Assembly: GCF_019049625.1 (NCBI RefSeq)
Contig: NZ_JAFMOY010000119.1
Coordinates: forward strand, 50,449-114,448
Length of the DNA: 64,000 nt
Direction of reading: 5' to 3'
Origin: Rahnella ecdela
GTDB taxonomy: Bacteria; Pseudomonadota; Gammaproteobacteria; Enterobacterales; Enterobacteriaceae
Shown here: piece by piece, positions 57,324 to 64,000 of the stretch
Numbering within the stretch: the first letter of the stretch is position 1
Layout: the number at the start of each line of letters is the position of its first letter
The notes under the pieces: generated by a model
The model's input: only the letters and a program-made list of their open reading frames with translations
What the model was told of the DNA's origin: nothing
The model's database searches: none
Program-made: the position numbers and the translations under genes

Positions 57324-58079
57324 ATGACTGAGCCACAACGCCACAATGCCATTCTCGATCTCCTGCAACGTCAGGGGCAGATTTCGGTCGCAGATGTGAT
57401 TGATCAATTTGATATCTCACCGGCCACGGCGCGTCGTGACATCACCAAGCTCAACGAACTGGGAAAATTGCGTAAAGTGCGCAACGGCGCTGAAGCCGTC
57501 AATCAGCCGCGCCATAACTGGACGCCGCTGAACATCCATCAGACACACAATCTCAACGAGAAAATGCGTATTGCCAAAGCCGCTGCGGGGCTTTGCCAGC
57601 CGGGTGAAAGTGTGGTGATTAACTGCGGTTCGACGGCGTTTTTGCTAGGCCGCGAAATGTGCGGAAAAGATATTCAGGTCATCACCAATTATCTGCCACT
57701 GGCCAATTATCTGATTGAGCAGGAACATGACAGCGTGGTAATCATGGGCGGTCAGTACAATAAAAGTCAGTCAATAACGCTGGCACCTCAGGACGGTGAC
57801 GCCAGTCTGTATGCCGGACACTGGATGTTCACCAGCGGTGCCGGGCTGACCACTGACGGCCTGTATAAAACCGACATGCTGACGGCGATGGCCGAGCAGA
57901 AGATGCTGAATTACGTTGGAAATCTGGCGGCACTGGTCGACAGCAGCAAAATCGGCCAGCGCGCGGGCATGCTGTTCAGTCGCACCGAGCAAATCGACGT
58001 TCTGATCACCGGCAAAGAAGCCGACAGTGAAATTATCGAACAATTACGTCAGAAAGGCGTGAAAGTCATTCTGGTTTAA
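57324..58079 (+). CDS. ulaR: UlaR, DeoR-family repressor of the ula regulon
   Basis: The product is 251 residues from the ATG at 57324 (GGAGCC upstream), equal to E. coli UlaR. An N-terminal DeoR helix-turn-helix ([30 protein letters not shown]) is followed by an effector domain with the sugar-phosphate-binding [11 protein letters not shown] and later [12 protein letters not shown]. In E. coli it is released by L-ascorbate 6-phosphate. It sits after ulaG with its own upstream gap of 117 bases. Confidence 0.96.
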   Translation: MTEPQRHNAILDLLQRQGQISVADVIDQFDISPATARRDITKLNELGKLRKVRNGAEAVNQPRHNWTPLNIHQTHNLNEKMRIAKAAAGLCQPGESVVINCGSTAFLLGREMCGKDIQVITNYLPLANYLIEQEHDSVVIMGGQYNKSQSITLAPQDGDASLYAGHWMFTSGAGLTTDGLYKTDMLTAMAEQKMLNYVGNLAALVDSSKIGQRAGMLFSRTEQIDVLITGKEADSEIIEQLRQKGVKVILV

Positions 58080-58163
58080 GCATTACCCCTGCATTTCATC
58101 TGGTCTTAGTCGGGCAATTATTGGGTAGAATAGCGGCATAACCTTTTATGAGGCGCCACCAGA

Positions 58164-58484
58164 ATGGAACAATTTGAAGCAATCAGCGTAGAACAAGCGC
58201 ATACCCGCCTGCATTCAGGCGAAGCTGTGATGGTCGATATCCGTGACCCGCAAAGTTTTGGCGCAGCACATGCACCGGGCGCTTATCACCTGAGTAATGA
58301 CAGCCTGCCCGCGTTCATCCAGCAGGCTGACGCCAAAACGCCGGTGCTGGTGATGTGCTATCACGGCATCAGCAGCCGTGGCGCCGCGCAATTCCTGATC
58401 TCTCAGGGTTTCGAATCGGTGTACAGCGTTGACGGCGGTTTCGAAGCCTGGTCAAAAACCTTCCCGCAAGATATCGAAGCCTGA
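58164..58484 (+). CDS. glpE: GlpE, thiosulfate sulfurtransferase (rhodanese)
   Basis: The 106-residue single-domain rhodanese has its active-site Cys65 in [11 protein letters not shown], the same number as E. coli GlpE (108 residues). It transfers sulfane sulfur from thiosulfate to acceptors such as cyanide or thioredoxin. In E. coli glpE, glpG and glpR are co-transcribed; here an extra gene lies between glpE and glpG. Confidence 0.95.
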   Translation: MEQFEAISVEQAHTRLHSGEAVMVDIRDPQSFGAAHAPGAYHLSNDSLPAFIQQADAKTPVLVMCYHGISSRGAAQFLISQGFESVYSVDGGFEAWSKTFPQDIEA

Positions 58485-58627
58485 TCCCTCCCTTTATTTG
58501 CTTACGGCGCAAGCTATAGTCTTTATAACCAGGCTAACAAGTTTGCGCCGAAAATGTTCTTAAGCTGAAAAAGCTACCTTTCTCCAGTGTTGATATAATT
58601 TCCGTCTACTATCGACAGGATTTCAAG

Positions 58628-59818
58628 ATGAAACATCTGAACACTTCACGTTCTTTAGGGTTGCGTACGCTCGCCGTTCATGCCGGACAACAGCCCGATA
58701 CCGTCACCGGCGCGATTGCCACGCCAATCACCGCCACGTCGGCCTTCTCTTATCCGGATTTTGACAGCGGCGCACGCCGTTTCAGCGGTGAAGAACCGGG
58801 CTATATGTACAGCCGTTTCGCCAATCCGACCGTGACCGTTTTCGAACAAAAACTGGCGGCGCTAGAAGGCGCAGAAACCGCAGTGGCCTGCGCGAGTGGC
58901 ATGGCGGCAATCAGCGCAACATTGTTCGCTTTACTGGTTCCGGGCGATGAAATCATTCATATCGGCACGCTGTATGGCGGCACCGAAGGCGTGGTGCGCA
59001 ACCTGCTGCCGCGTTACGGCATCAAACCGGTTCACGTCGCGGATGTGAGCGAACTGGAAGCTGCATTCACCAAAAACACCAAAGTGGTGCTGGTAGAAAC
59101 GCCAGCGAATCCGGGGCTGGATATCGCCGATCTGGCGGAAATCGCCCGTCTGTCCAAAGCGGCCAATGCGGTCAGTGTGGCGGATAACACCTTTGCCACG
59201 CCGTATCTGACACGTCCCCTGGAGCTGGGCATTGATATCGTTTTGCATTCCGCAACCAAATACATCAGCGGTCACGGCGATGCGACCGGCGGCATAGTGG
59301 CCGGTTCCGCCACGCTAATCACGCCAATCCGTACCCTGAGCCTGAAACAGTTCGGCGGCAACCTCAGCCCGTTCGAAGCCAGTCTGATGATCCGTGGCCT
59401 GAAAACCCTGCCGCTGCGCGTTGAAGCCAGCTCATTAAGCGCACAGGCAGTGGCGGAATTCCTCGACGGACACAGCGCGGTCGGCACCGTGTTTTATCCT
59501 GGACTGAAACAGCATCCCGGTCACGCCACGGCATCTAAACAAATGAAACTGTTTGGCGGGATTATGGCGATTGAGCTGAAAGGCGGTCTGAACGCGGCGC
59601 GGACTTTCCTCGATAAGCTGAGCATCATCACGCAGGCGGTTTCTCTCGGCGACACCGATTCGCTGGCCTGTCATCCCGCATCGACCACGCACAGCGCTGT
59701 CGCGCCGGAAATTCGCCGTCAGAGCGGTATCACCGACGGACTAGTACGCATCAGCATTGGTATCGAAGACACCGACGACCTGATAGCCGACCTGCAACAG
59801 GCGCTGGAAGGGTTGTAA
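58628..59818 (+). CDS. Methionine gamma-lyase-like PLP enzyme (Cys/Met metabolism family)
   Basis: The 396-residue protein is of the cystathionine gamma-synthase/methionine gamma-lyase family. The PLP lysine is K211 in HSATKYISGHGD, and the cofactor-binding Tyr-x-Arg (YSRFANPT) and GMAAISAT are present. The C-terminal AVSLGDTDSLACHPASTTHS closely follows methionine gamma-lyases. However the active-site Cys of characterised enzymes (Cys116 in Pseudomonas putida) is Gly118 here (TLYGGTE, after Tyr116). It could be a lyase releasing methanethiol, or an O-acyl-homoserine sulfhydrylase-type enzyme. It splits the usual glpEGR gene order. AGGATT precedes the ATG. A GC hairpin without T-run (59832-59857) follows it. 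Confidence 0.85.
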   Translation: MKHLNTSRSLGLRTLAVHAGQQPDTVTGAIATPITATSAFSYPDFDSGARRFSGEEPGYMYSRFANPTVTVFEQKLAALEGAETAVACASGMAAISATLFALLVPGDEIIHIGTLYGGTEGVVRNLLPRYGIKPVHVADVSELEAAFTKNTKVVLVETPANPGLDIADLAEIARLSKAANAVSVADNTFATPYLTRPLELGIDIVLHSATKYISGHGDATGGIVAGSATLITPIRTLSLKQFGGNLSPFEASLMIRGLKTLPLRVEASSLSAQAVAEFLDGHSAVGTVFYPGLKQHPGHATASKQMKLFGGIMAIELKGGLNAARTFLDKLSIITQAVSLGDTDSLACHPASTTHSAVAPEIRRQSGITDGLVRISIGIEDTDDLIADLQQALEGL

Positions 59819-60038
59819 GCTCTCAATATTTGCAGCACCGTCATCAGGCGGTGTTGCAAAAGACTTCGATCCCCATCACATCACTACAATTATTCTGTTT
59901 CCGTTAATGACACCGCATTTGTAATTTCCCCTTCCCGCCCTGTCTGACGTTATAATCGACTTCCTTCACGCTGGCAGATAAGGTATTGCCCTAAAATGAC
60001 GGCAGCAAATCAAACAATTAGGGAAACCGCTTAACGCT

Positions 60039-60869
60039 ATGGTGCGCATTCTAAATCTGAACAATCCCCGTCTCGCTCAGGCGTTTGTCGATTACATGGC
60101 AACCCAGGGTTTTACACTGACCATAAAACTAGAAAGTCAGGAAGTTCAGCTCTGGCTGGAAGACGAATCCCGTCTGGAAGAAGCCGAAAAACAGGTCGCG
60201 CTGTTTGTCCGCGACCCGCTGCACCCGCGTTATCAGGAAGCCAGCTGGAAAACCGGAAAAGCGCAGCCGCATTTAAAAATGTCGCACACCCCGTTTCTGA
60301 AAAGTCTGCGCAGCCGCGCGGGCCCGCTGACCATCGGCATGATCGTGTTATGTCTGGCGGTGTTTATCCTGCAACAAATGGTCGGTGACGAATTAGTCAT
60401 GAGCTGGCTGGCGTGGCCGGACAGTTCACGCGTCTTCCAGGTCTGGCGCTGGTTTACACCTGCCCTGATGAATTTCTCGTTTGTCGCATTACTGATCAAT
60501 CTGGCCTGGTGGTGGTATCTGGCCAGCCAGATTGAAATGCATCTGGGCAGCGGAAAACTATTCACCGTCACGCTGATTTCTGCGTTAATCAGCGGCTGGG
60601 GCCAGTCGATGGTCAGCGGCGTCTGGTTTGGCGGATTATCGGGCGTGGTGTACGCGCTGATGGGTTATGCGTGGCTGACCGGACAACTGAAGCCGGAAAG
60701 TCGTTTATACGTGCCCGGCGGATTGCTGGTTATATCTCTGATCTTTATGTTTATCGGTTATGCCACTGGTGGCGCAGCCGTGGCTAATGCCGCACACGCC
60801 TTTGGCCTGGGTCTTGGGCTGGTGATGGCATTTGTTGATACGCGCTCACCGCGCAAAAAACGCAAGTAA
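60039..60869 (+). CDS. glpG: GlpG, rhomboid intramembrane protease with altered oxyanion hole
   Basis: The product is 276 residues, the same length as E. coli GlpG. A cytoplasmic N-domain (1-90) is followed by six membrane helices. The catalytic Ser201 lies in FGGLSGVVYALMGY and the His partner (His253, E. coli His254) in ANAAHAFGL. Asn154 is kept. However His150, which with Asn154 forms the oxyanion hole, is Ala150; nearby His141 and His145 of E. coli are Pro and Asn (FTPALMNFSFVALLIN). Thus the Ser-His dyad is intact but the transition-state support is changed, so activity may be low or differently tuned. The start lacks a strong ribosome site but matches the family N-terminus. glpR follows by 13 bases. 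Confidence 0.95.
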   Translation: MVRILNLNNPRLAQAFVDYMATQGFTLTIKLESQEVQLWLEDESRLEEAEKQVALFVRDPLHPRYQEASWKTGKAQPHLKMSHTPFLKSLRSRAGPLTIGMIVLCLAVFILQQMVGDELVMSWLAWPDSSRVFQVWRWFTPALMNFSFVALLINLAWWWYLASQIEMHLGSGKLFTVTLISALISGWGQSMVSGVWFGGLSGVVYALMGYAWLTGQLKPESRLYVPGGLLVISLIFMFIGYATGGAAVANAAHAFGLGLGLVMAFVDTRSPRKKRK

Positions 60870-60882
60870 GCAGGGGATTCGG

Positions 60883-61641
60883 GTGAAACAAACACAACGC
60901 CATGATGCGATTATCGATTTAGTCCGCCAGCAGGGTTATGTCAGTACCGAAGAGCTGGTGGAACATTTTGCAGTCAGCCCGCAAACTATTCGCCGTGATC
61001 TCAATGATCTGGCCGAACAGAATAAAATTCACCGTCATCACGGCGGCGCGGCATTACCTTCAAGCTCGGTGAATGCGGCGTACAACGACCGTAAAGTGAT
61101 GTGGTCAGAAGCGAAAGCGCGGATTGCCGCGCGCGTTGCCAGCCAGATCCCCGACGGTTCGACCTTATTTATCGATATCGGCACAACACCGGAAGCCGTG
61201 GCACATGCGCTGCTTAATCATAAAGACCTGCGCATCGTCACCAACAATCTGAATGTCGCCACGCTGTACAGTGCGAAAGATGACTGCCGTCTGTTCCTCG
61301 CAGGTGGCGAAGTCCGCGCCCGCGATGGCGGGATCATGGGCGAAGCAACGCTCGATTTCATCTCTCAGTTCCGACTCGATTACGGCATTCTCGGCATCAG
61401 CGGCATTGATATGGACGGCTCTTTGCTCGAATTCGATTATCACGAAGCGCGAACCAAACGCGCGATTATCGAAAACTCCCGCTGCGTCATGCTGGTCACC
61501 GACCATTCTAAATTTGGCCGTAACGCGATGGTGAACCTCGGTAAAATGGATTTAATCCACTATATGTTTACCGACAAACAGCCGCCGGACAGCGTTAAGC
61601 GCATCATCGAAAAATACGACGTTCATCTCGAGCTCTGCTGA
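60883..61641 (+). CDS. glpR: GlpR, DeoR-family repressor of the glycerol 3-phosphate regulon
   Basis: The product is 252 residues from the GTG at 60883 (AGGGGATTCGG upstream), the same length as E. coli GlpR. It aligns closely, with the helix-turn-helix YVSTEELVEHFAVSPQTIRRDL and the effector site FIDIGTTPEAVAHAL. It represses glp genes and is released by glycerol 3-phosphate. The ATG at 60832 is rejected because it lies inside glpG. It lies in the glpG-glpR transcription unit, upstream of its target glpD. Confidence 0.97.
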   Translation: MKQTQRHDAIIDLVRQQGYVSTEELVEHFAVSPQTIRRDLNDLAEQNKIHRHHGGAALPSSSVNAAYNDRKVMWSEAKARIAARVASQIPDGSTLFIDIGTTPEAVAHALLNHKDLRIVTNNLNVATLYSAKDDCRLFLAGGEVRARDGGIMGEATLDFISQFRLDYGILGISGIDMDGSLLEFDYHEARTKRAIIENSRCVMLVTDHSKFGRNAMVNLGKMDLIHYMFTDKQPPDSVKRIIEKYDVHLELC

Positions 61642-61865
61642 TTTCTGCCTTTTTGAGGAGCGCGAAATGTGCGCTCCTGCATTTCCCACTCTTCTCTCCT
61701 CTCTTCAAAACGAACAATTTCGAAAAATTCCACGCTTCATCGCGTTCGGTTTCGTTCCCTCTTTGCCGTTATGCTCGAAACCGACACAAAAATGTTACCT
61801 TCATCACGCATAATTGTTTTTATTTGGTTAACGCTTGGCTTGTTTGTCGATTCTCGATTACAATC

Positions 61866-61886
61866 GTGAGCGAAAACGAACATAAA
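61866..61886 (+). promoter_or_regulatory. Candidate GlpR operator before glpD
   Basis: Read on the minus strand this is TTTATGTTCG-TTTTCGCTCAC, matching most of the known GlpR consensus (WATKYTCGWW...CG). A related half site, CTCGATTACAATCG, lies directly upstream (61852-61865). It is about 35 bases from the glpD start, suited to repression. Confidence 0.6.
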
Positions 61887-61918
61887 AGAGCTATTGCGAA
61901 CATCTGGAGGAAGATGAC

Positions 61919-63430
61919 GTGGAAACCAAAGACTTGATCGTAATTGGTGGCGGTATTAATGGTACCGGCATCGCAGTAGATGCAGCTGGCCGCGGGCTGT
62001 CTGTTCTGCTGCTTGAAGCGCAAGACTTGGCCTGCGCGACCTCTTCGGCCAGTTCGAAACTGATCCACGGTGGCCTGCGCTATCTGGAACACTACGAATT
62101 CCGTCTGGTTAGCGAAGCGCTGGCTGAACGTGAAGTGCTGTTGAAAATGGCACCGCATATTGCGTTCCCGATGCGTTTCCGTTTACCGCATCAGCCGCAT
62201 TTGCGCCCGGCCTGGATGATCCGCGCCGGTCTGTTCCTGTATGACCATCTGGGCAAACGCACCAGCCTGCCGGCCAGTAAAAGCCTGAAATTCGGCAGTG
62301 AATCCGTGCTGAAATCCGAGCTGACCAAAGGCTTTGAATACTCCGACTGCTGGGTTGATGATGCGCGTTTAGTGGTCGTCAACGCACAGGAAGTGGAAGA
62401 GCGCGGCGGCGAAGTCCGTACCCGCACCCGTGTGACCCGCGCCTGGCGTGAAGACGGCCTGTGGATGGTCGAAGCAGAAGATATCGACACCGGCAAAACC
62501 TATACCTGGCGCGCCAAAGGTCTGGTGAACGCCACCGGCCCGTGGGTGAAACATTTCTTCGACGACGGCCTGAAGCTGAAATCGCCATACGGTATTCGTC
62601 TGATCAAAGGCAGCCATATTGTGGTGCCACGCGCGCACAATCAGCCACAGGCCTACATTCTGCAAAACGAAGATCACCGTATTGTGTTTGTGATCCCGTG
62701 GATGGATGAATTCTCGATCATCGGTACCACCGACGTGGAATATCACGGTGACCCGAAAGACGTGAAAATCGATGATAAAGAAATCGGTTATCTGCTGAAG
62801 GTCTACAACGACCACTTTAAGAAACAGCTGACCAACGAAGACATCGTCTGGACTTATTCCGGCGTACGTCCGCTGTGTGATGACGAATCTGATTCACCGC
62901 AAGCCGTAACCCGTGATTACACGCTCGACGTTCACGATCAGGACGGCAAAGCGCCGCTGCTCTCCGTGTTTGGCGGCAAGCTGACTACCTACCGTAAACT
63001 GGCGGAACACGCGCTGGAAAAACTGGTGAAGTACTATCCGAAAGCCGGTCCGGCGTGGACCAAAACGGCCGTGCTGCCCGGCGGTAAACTGAATGGCGAC
63101 CGCGATACTTACAGCGCTAATCTACGCACCCGCTTTAAATGGTTACCAGAATCGCTGGCCCGTCGTTATGCGCGTACTTACGGCAGTCAGACGGAATTGT
63201 TCCTCAATGACGCGACCAGCCTGGAATCGCTGGGCGAAGATTTCGGTCATGGATTCTACGAGGCTGAACTGCGTTATCTGATGGAAAAAGAGTGGGTTTC
63301 ACAACTCGATGATGCCATCTGGCGCCGCACCAAACTCGGCATGTGGCTGGACAAAACCCAGCAACAACGTGTCGCCGAGTGGCTGGAAACACACAAACAG
63401 CAGAAGAAACATTTGTCGCTGGCGTCTTAA
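61919..63430 (+). CDS. glpD: GlpD, aerobic glycerol-3-phosphate dehydrogenase
   Basis: The product is 503 residues starting at a GTG (61919) after GGAGG, matching the E. coli N-terminus METKDLIVIGGGINGTGIA (501 residues). The FAD-binding GGGINGTG is at residues 10-17. The conserved LIHGGLRYLEHYEFRL, GTTDVEY and FGGKLTTYRKLAEHALEKL are present. It oxidises glycerol 3-phosphate to dihydroxyacetone phosphate at the inner membrane and gives electrons to ubiquinone. A GlpR-type operator lies upstream and a strong terminator downstream. Confidence 0.98.
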   Translation: METKDLIVIGGGINGTGIAVDAAGRGLSVLLLEAQDLACATSSASSKLIHGGLRYLEHYEFRLVSEALAEREVLLKMAPHIAFPMRFRLPHQPHLRPAWMIRAGLFLYDHLGKRTSLPASKSLKFGSESVLKSELTKGFEYSDCWVDDARLVVVNAQEVEERGGEVRTRTRVTRAWREDGLWMVEAEDIDTGKTYTWRAKGLVNATGPWVKHFFDDGLKLKSPYGIRLIKGSHIVVPRAHNQPQAYILQNEDHRIVFVIPWMDEFSIIGTTDVEYHGDPKDVKIDDKEIGYLLKVYNDHFKKQLTNEDIVWTYSGVRPLCDDESDSPQAVTRDYTLDVHDQDGKAPLLSVFGGKLTTYRKLAEHALEKLVKYYPKAGPAWTKTAVLPGGKLNGDRDTYSANLRTRFKWLPESLARRYARTYGSQTELFLNDATSLESLGEDFGHGFYEAELRYLMEKEWVSQLDDAIWRRTKLGMWLDKTQQQRVAEWLETHKQQKKHLSLAS

Positions 63431-63449
63431 ATTCTCTCTATCCCTTTCT

Positions 63450-63484
63450 AAATCCCTGACCTTTCCCGTCGGGGATTTTTTTAT
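63450..63484 (+). terminator. Intrinsic terminator after glpD
   Basis: Ten-base stem AATCCCTGAC/GTCGGGGATT (one T-G pair) with a seven-base loop, followed by seven T. Confidence 0.92.
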
Positions 63485-63667
63485 TTATCTCACTTCACTT
63501 TTTCTGCTTTCCTTGCGTTTGCGACACCCGTCACACCAAACGTTCTTTTCTGCGCCTACTCTCACCCATCTTCTTGATTTGGTTATATTTGTTTGGTTTA
63601 TGCAACAGTAAATACACCTCTTTCAAATCAATCATTCCACGGACGTTTCGATAAAAGGATTTACCCC

Positions 63668-64000
63668 ATGACCGGATTTCCGGCGGCACGGCAGTTTGAT
63701 ATGACCGCCATTGGCGGCCAGATTGTTCAAGGCTCGCTGGGCGTAATGATTGGCGCGCCGACCGGTGTGGCGTGTTCGGTCTGCCCCGGCGGGGTCAAAG
63801 AAGGCAGCCCCGTTAACCCGTCGCTGGGGGCCAAAGTCCTGCCAGATGAGACCGATATCGCGCTGCCCGCGGCGCTGCCGTTTGTGCTCAGCCGTTCGTA
63901 CAGCAGCTATAAAACGGATACGCCCGCGCCGGTCGGGCTGTTCGGCCCCGGCTGGACCGCGGCGGCGGACATCCGCCTGCAAATTGGCGCGGACGAACTC
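63668..64000 (+). CDS. RHS-repeat protein with PAAR-like N-terminus (partial, 3' end outside window)
   Basis: An ATG at 63668, with AAGGA upstream, opens a frame that runs to the window edge (111 codons). Residues 1-45 contain a PAAR-like pattern (FDMTAIGGQIVQGS, then VMIGAPTG). The RHS signature follows: GSPVNPSLGAKVLPDETD, LPFVLSRSYSSYKT, GLFGPGWTAAADIRLQ. Proteins of this kind (over 1,200 residues) have a large RHS shell that encloses a variable C-terminal toxin, often delivered by type VI secretion, with an immunity gene downstream. The toxin and any immunity gene lie outside the window. Local G+C is visibly high, typical of Rhs cores and unlike the flanking spacer. The minus-strand open frame here is its shadow. 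Confidence 0.88.
   Translation, partial: MTGFPAARQFDMTAIGGQIVQGSLGVMIGAPTGVACSVCPGGVKEGSPVNPSLGAKVLPDETDIALPAALPFVLSRSYSSYKTDTPAPVGLFGPGWTAAADIRLQIGADEL

Noticed and set aside
63632..63982. 116-codon open frame on the minus strand at the right edge
   Set aside because: It is opposite the clear RHS N-terminus; the plus-strand reading carries recognisable motifs.

Overview
The window is a contiguous stretch of an enterobacterial (Enterobacterales) chromosome. Nearly every housekeeping gene can be aligned from memory with its Escherichia coli counterpart over its full length (PBP1a, NudE, IgaA, HslO, PckA, EnvZ/OmpR, GreB, Tex, FeoABC, NfuA, MalPQ, GlpEGRD). Gene order follows the E. coli hofM-mrcA ... 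glpD segment, but with several insertions. The moderate G+C content, the malonate decarboxylase cluster, the complete ula regulon and the long alpha-2-macroglobulin next to pbpC fit a Yersiniaceae-type organism (Rahnella/Ewingella/Rouxiella-like). That genus-level guess is inference.

Layout. 1-11.5 kb: 5' part of hofM (cut by the window edge), divergent mrcA, nudE, igaA, yrfG, hslR, hslO, pckA, then a small FitAB/VapBC-type toxin-antitoxin pair whose toxin has lost most of its catalytic acids. 11.5-28.7 kb: envZ/ompR, then an insertion of about 14 kb between ompR and greB. It holds a four-gene chaperone-usher fimbria locus (AT-rich upstream) and the pair alpha-2-macroglobulin/pbpC on the opposite strand. 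28.2-34.5 kb: greB, tex, a candidate small RNA, a Fur-type box and feoABC. 34.5-43.7 kb: malonate decarboxylase genes mdcA-B-C-D-E-F-G-H on the minus strand, with the LysR regulator mdcR on the plus strand at the distal end and an unrecognised gene between mdcH and mdcR. 43.7-51.0 kb: a YhcN/BhsA-like small exported protein, bioH, gntX, nfuA (with an IscR type-1 site), malQ and malP. 51.0-58.1 kb: an ERIC repeat, then the L-ascorbate regulon ulaABCDEF (minus) divergent from ulaG and ulaR (plus). 58.1-63.5 kb: glpE, a methionine gamma-lyase-like gene, glpG, glpR and glpD. 63.7-64.0 kb: the start of an RHS-repeat protein cut by the right edge.

How the genes work together. The mdc genes form one catabolic unit: transport (F), prosthetic-group synthesis and attachment (B, G), loading of the carrier protein (H, A), decarboxylation (D, E) and the carrier itself (C). 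The ula genes import L-ascorbate through a PTS (A, B, C), open the lactone (G) and convert the product to D-xylulose 5-phosphate (D, E, F), under the DeoR-type repressor UlaR. I found a 15-base palindrome repeated in front of ulaG and ulaR that is a good UlaR operator candidate. A perfect T-N11-A palindrome upstream of mdcA is a good MdcR site candidate.

The observations most worth a second look are: a GlpG rhomboid that keeps its Ser/Asn/His residues but has Ala in place of oxyanion-hole His150; a PIN toxin with three of four catalytic positions replaced; the ompR-greB insertion with a membrane-anchored, thioester-bearing alpha-2-macroglobulin; a possible terminator-ended small RNA upstream of feoA; and the unrecognised gene wedged between mdcH and mdcR. 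I saw no tRNA, rRNA, CRISPR array, prophage or intact insertion sequence.
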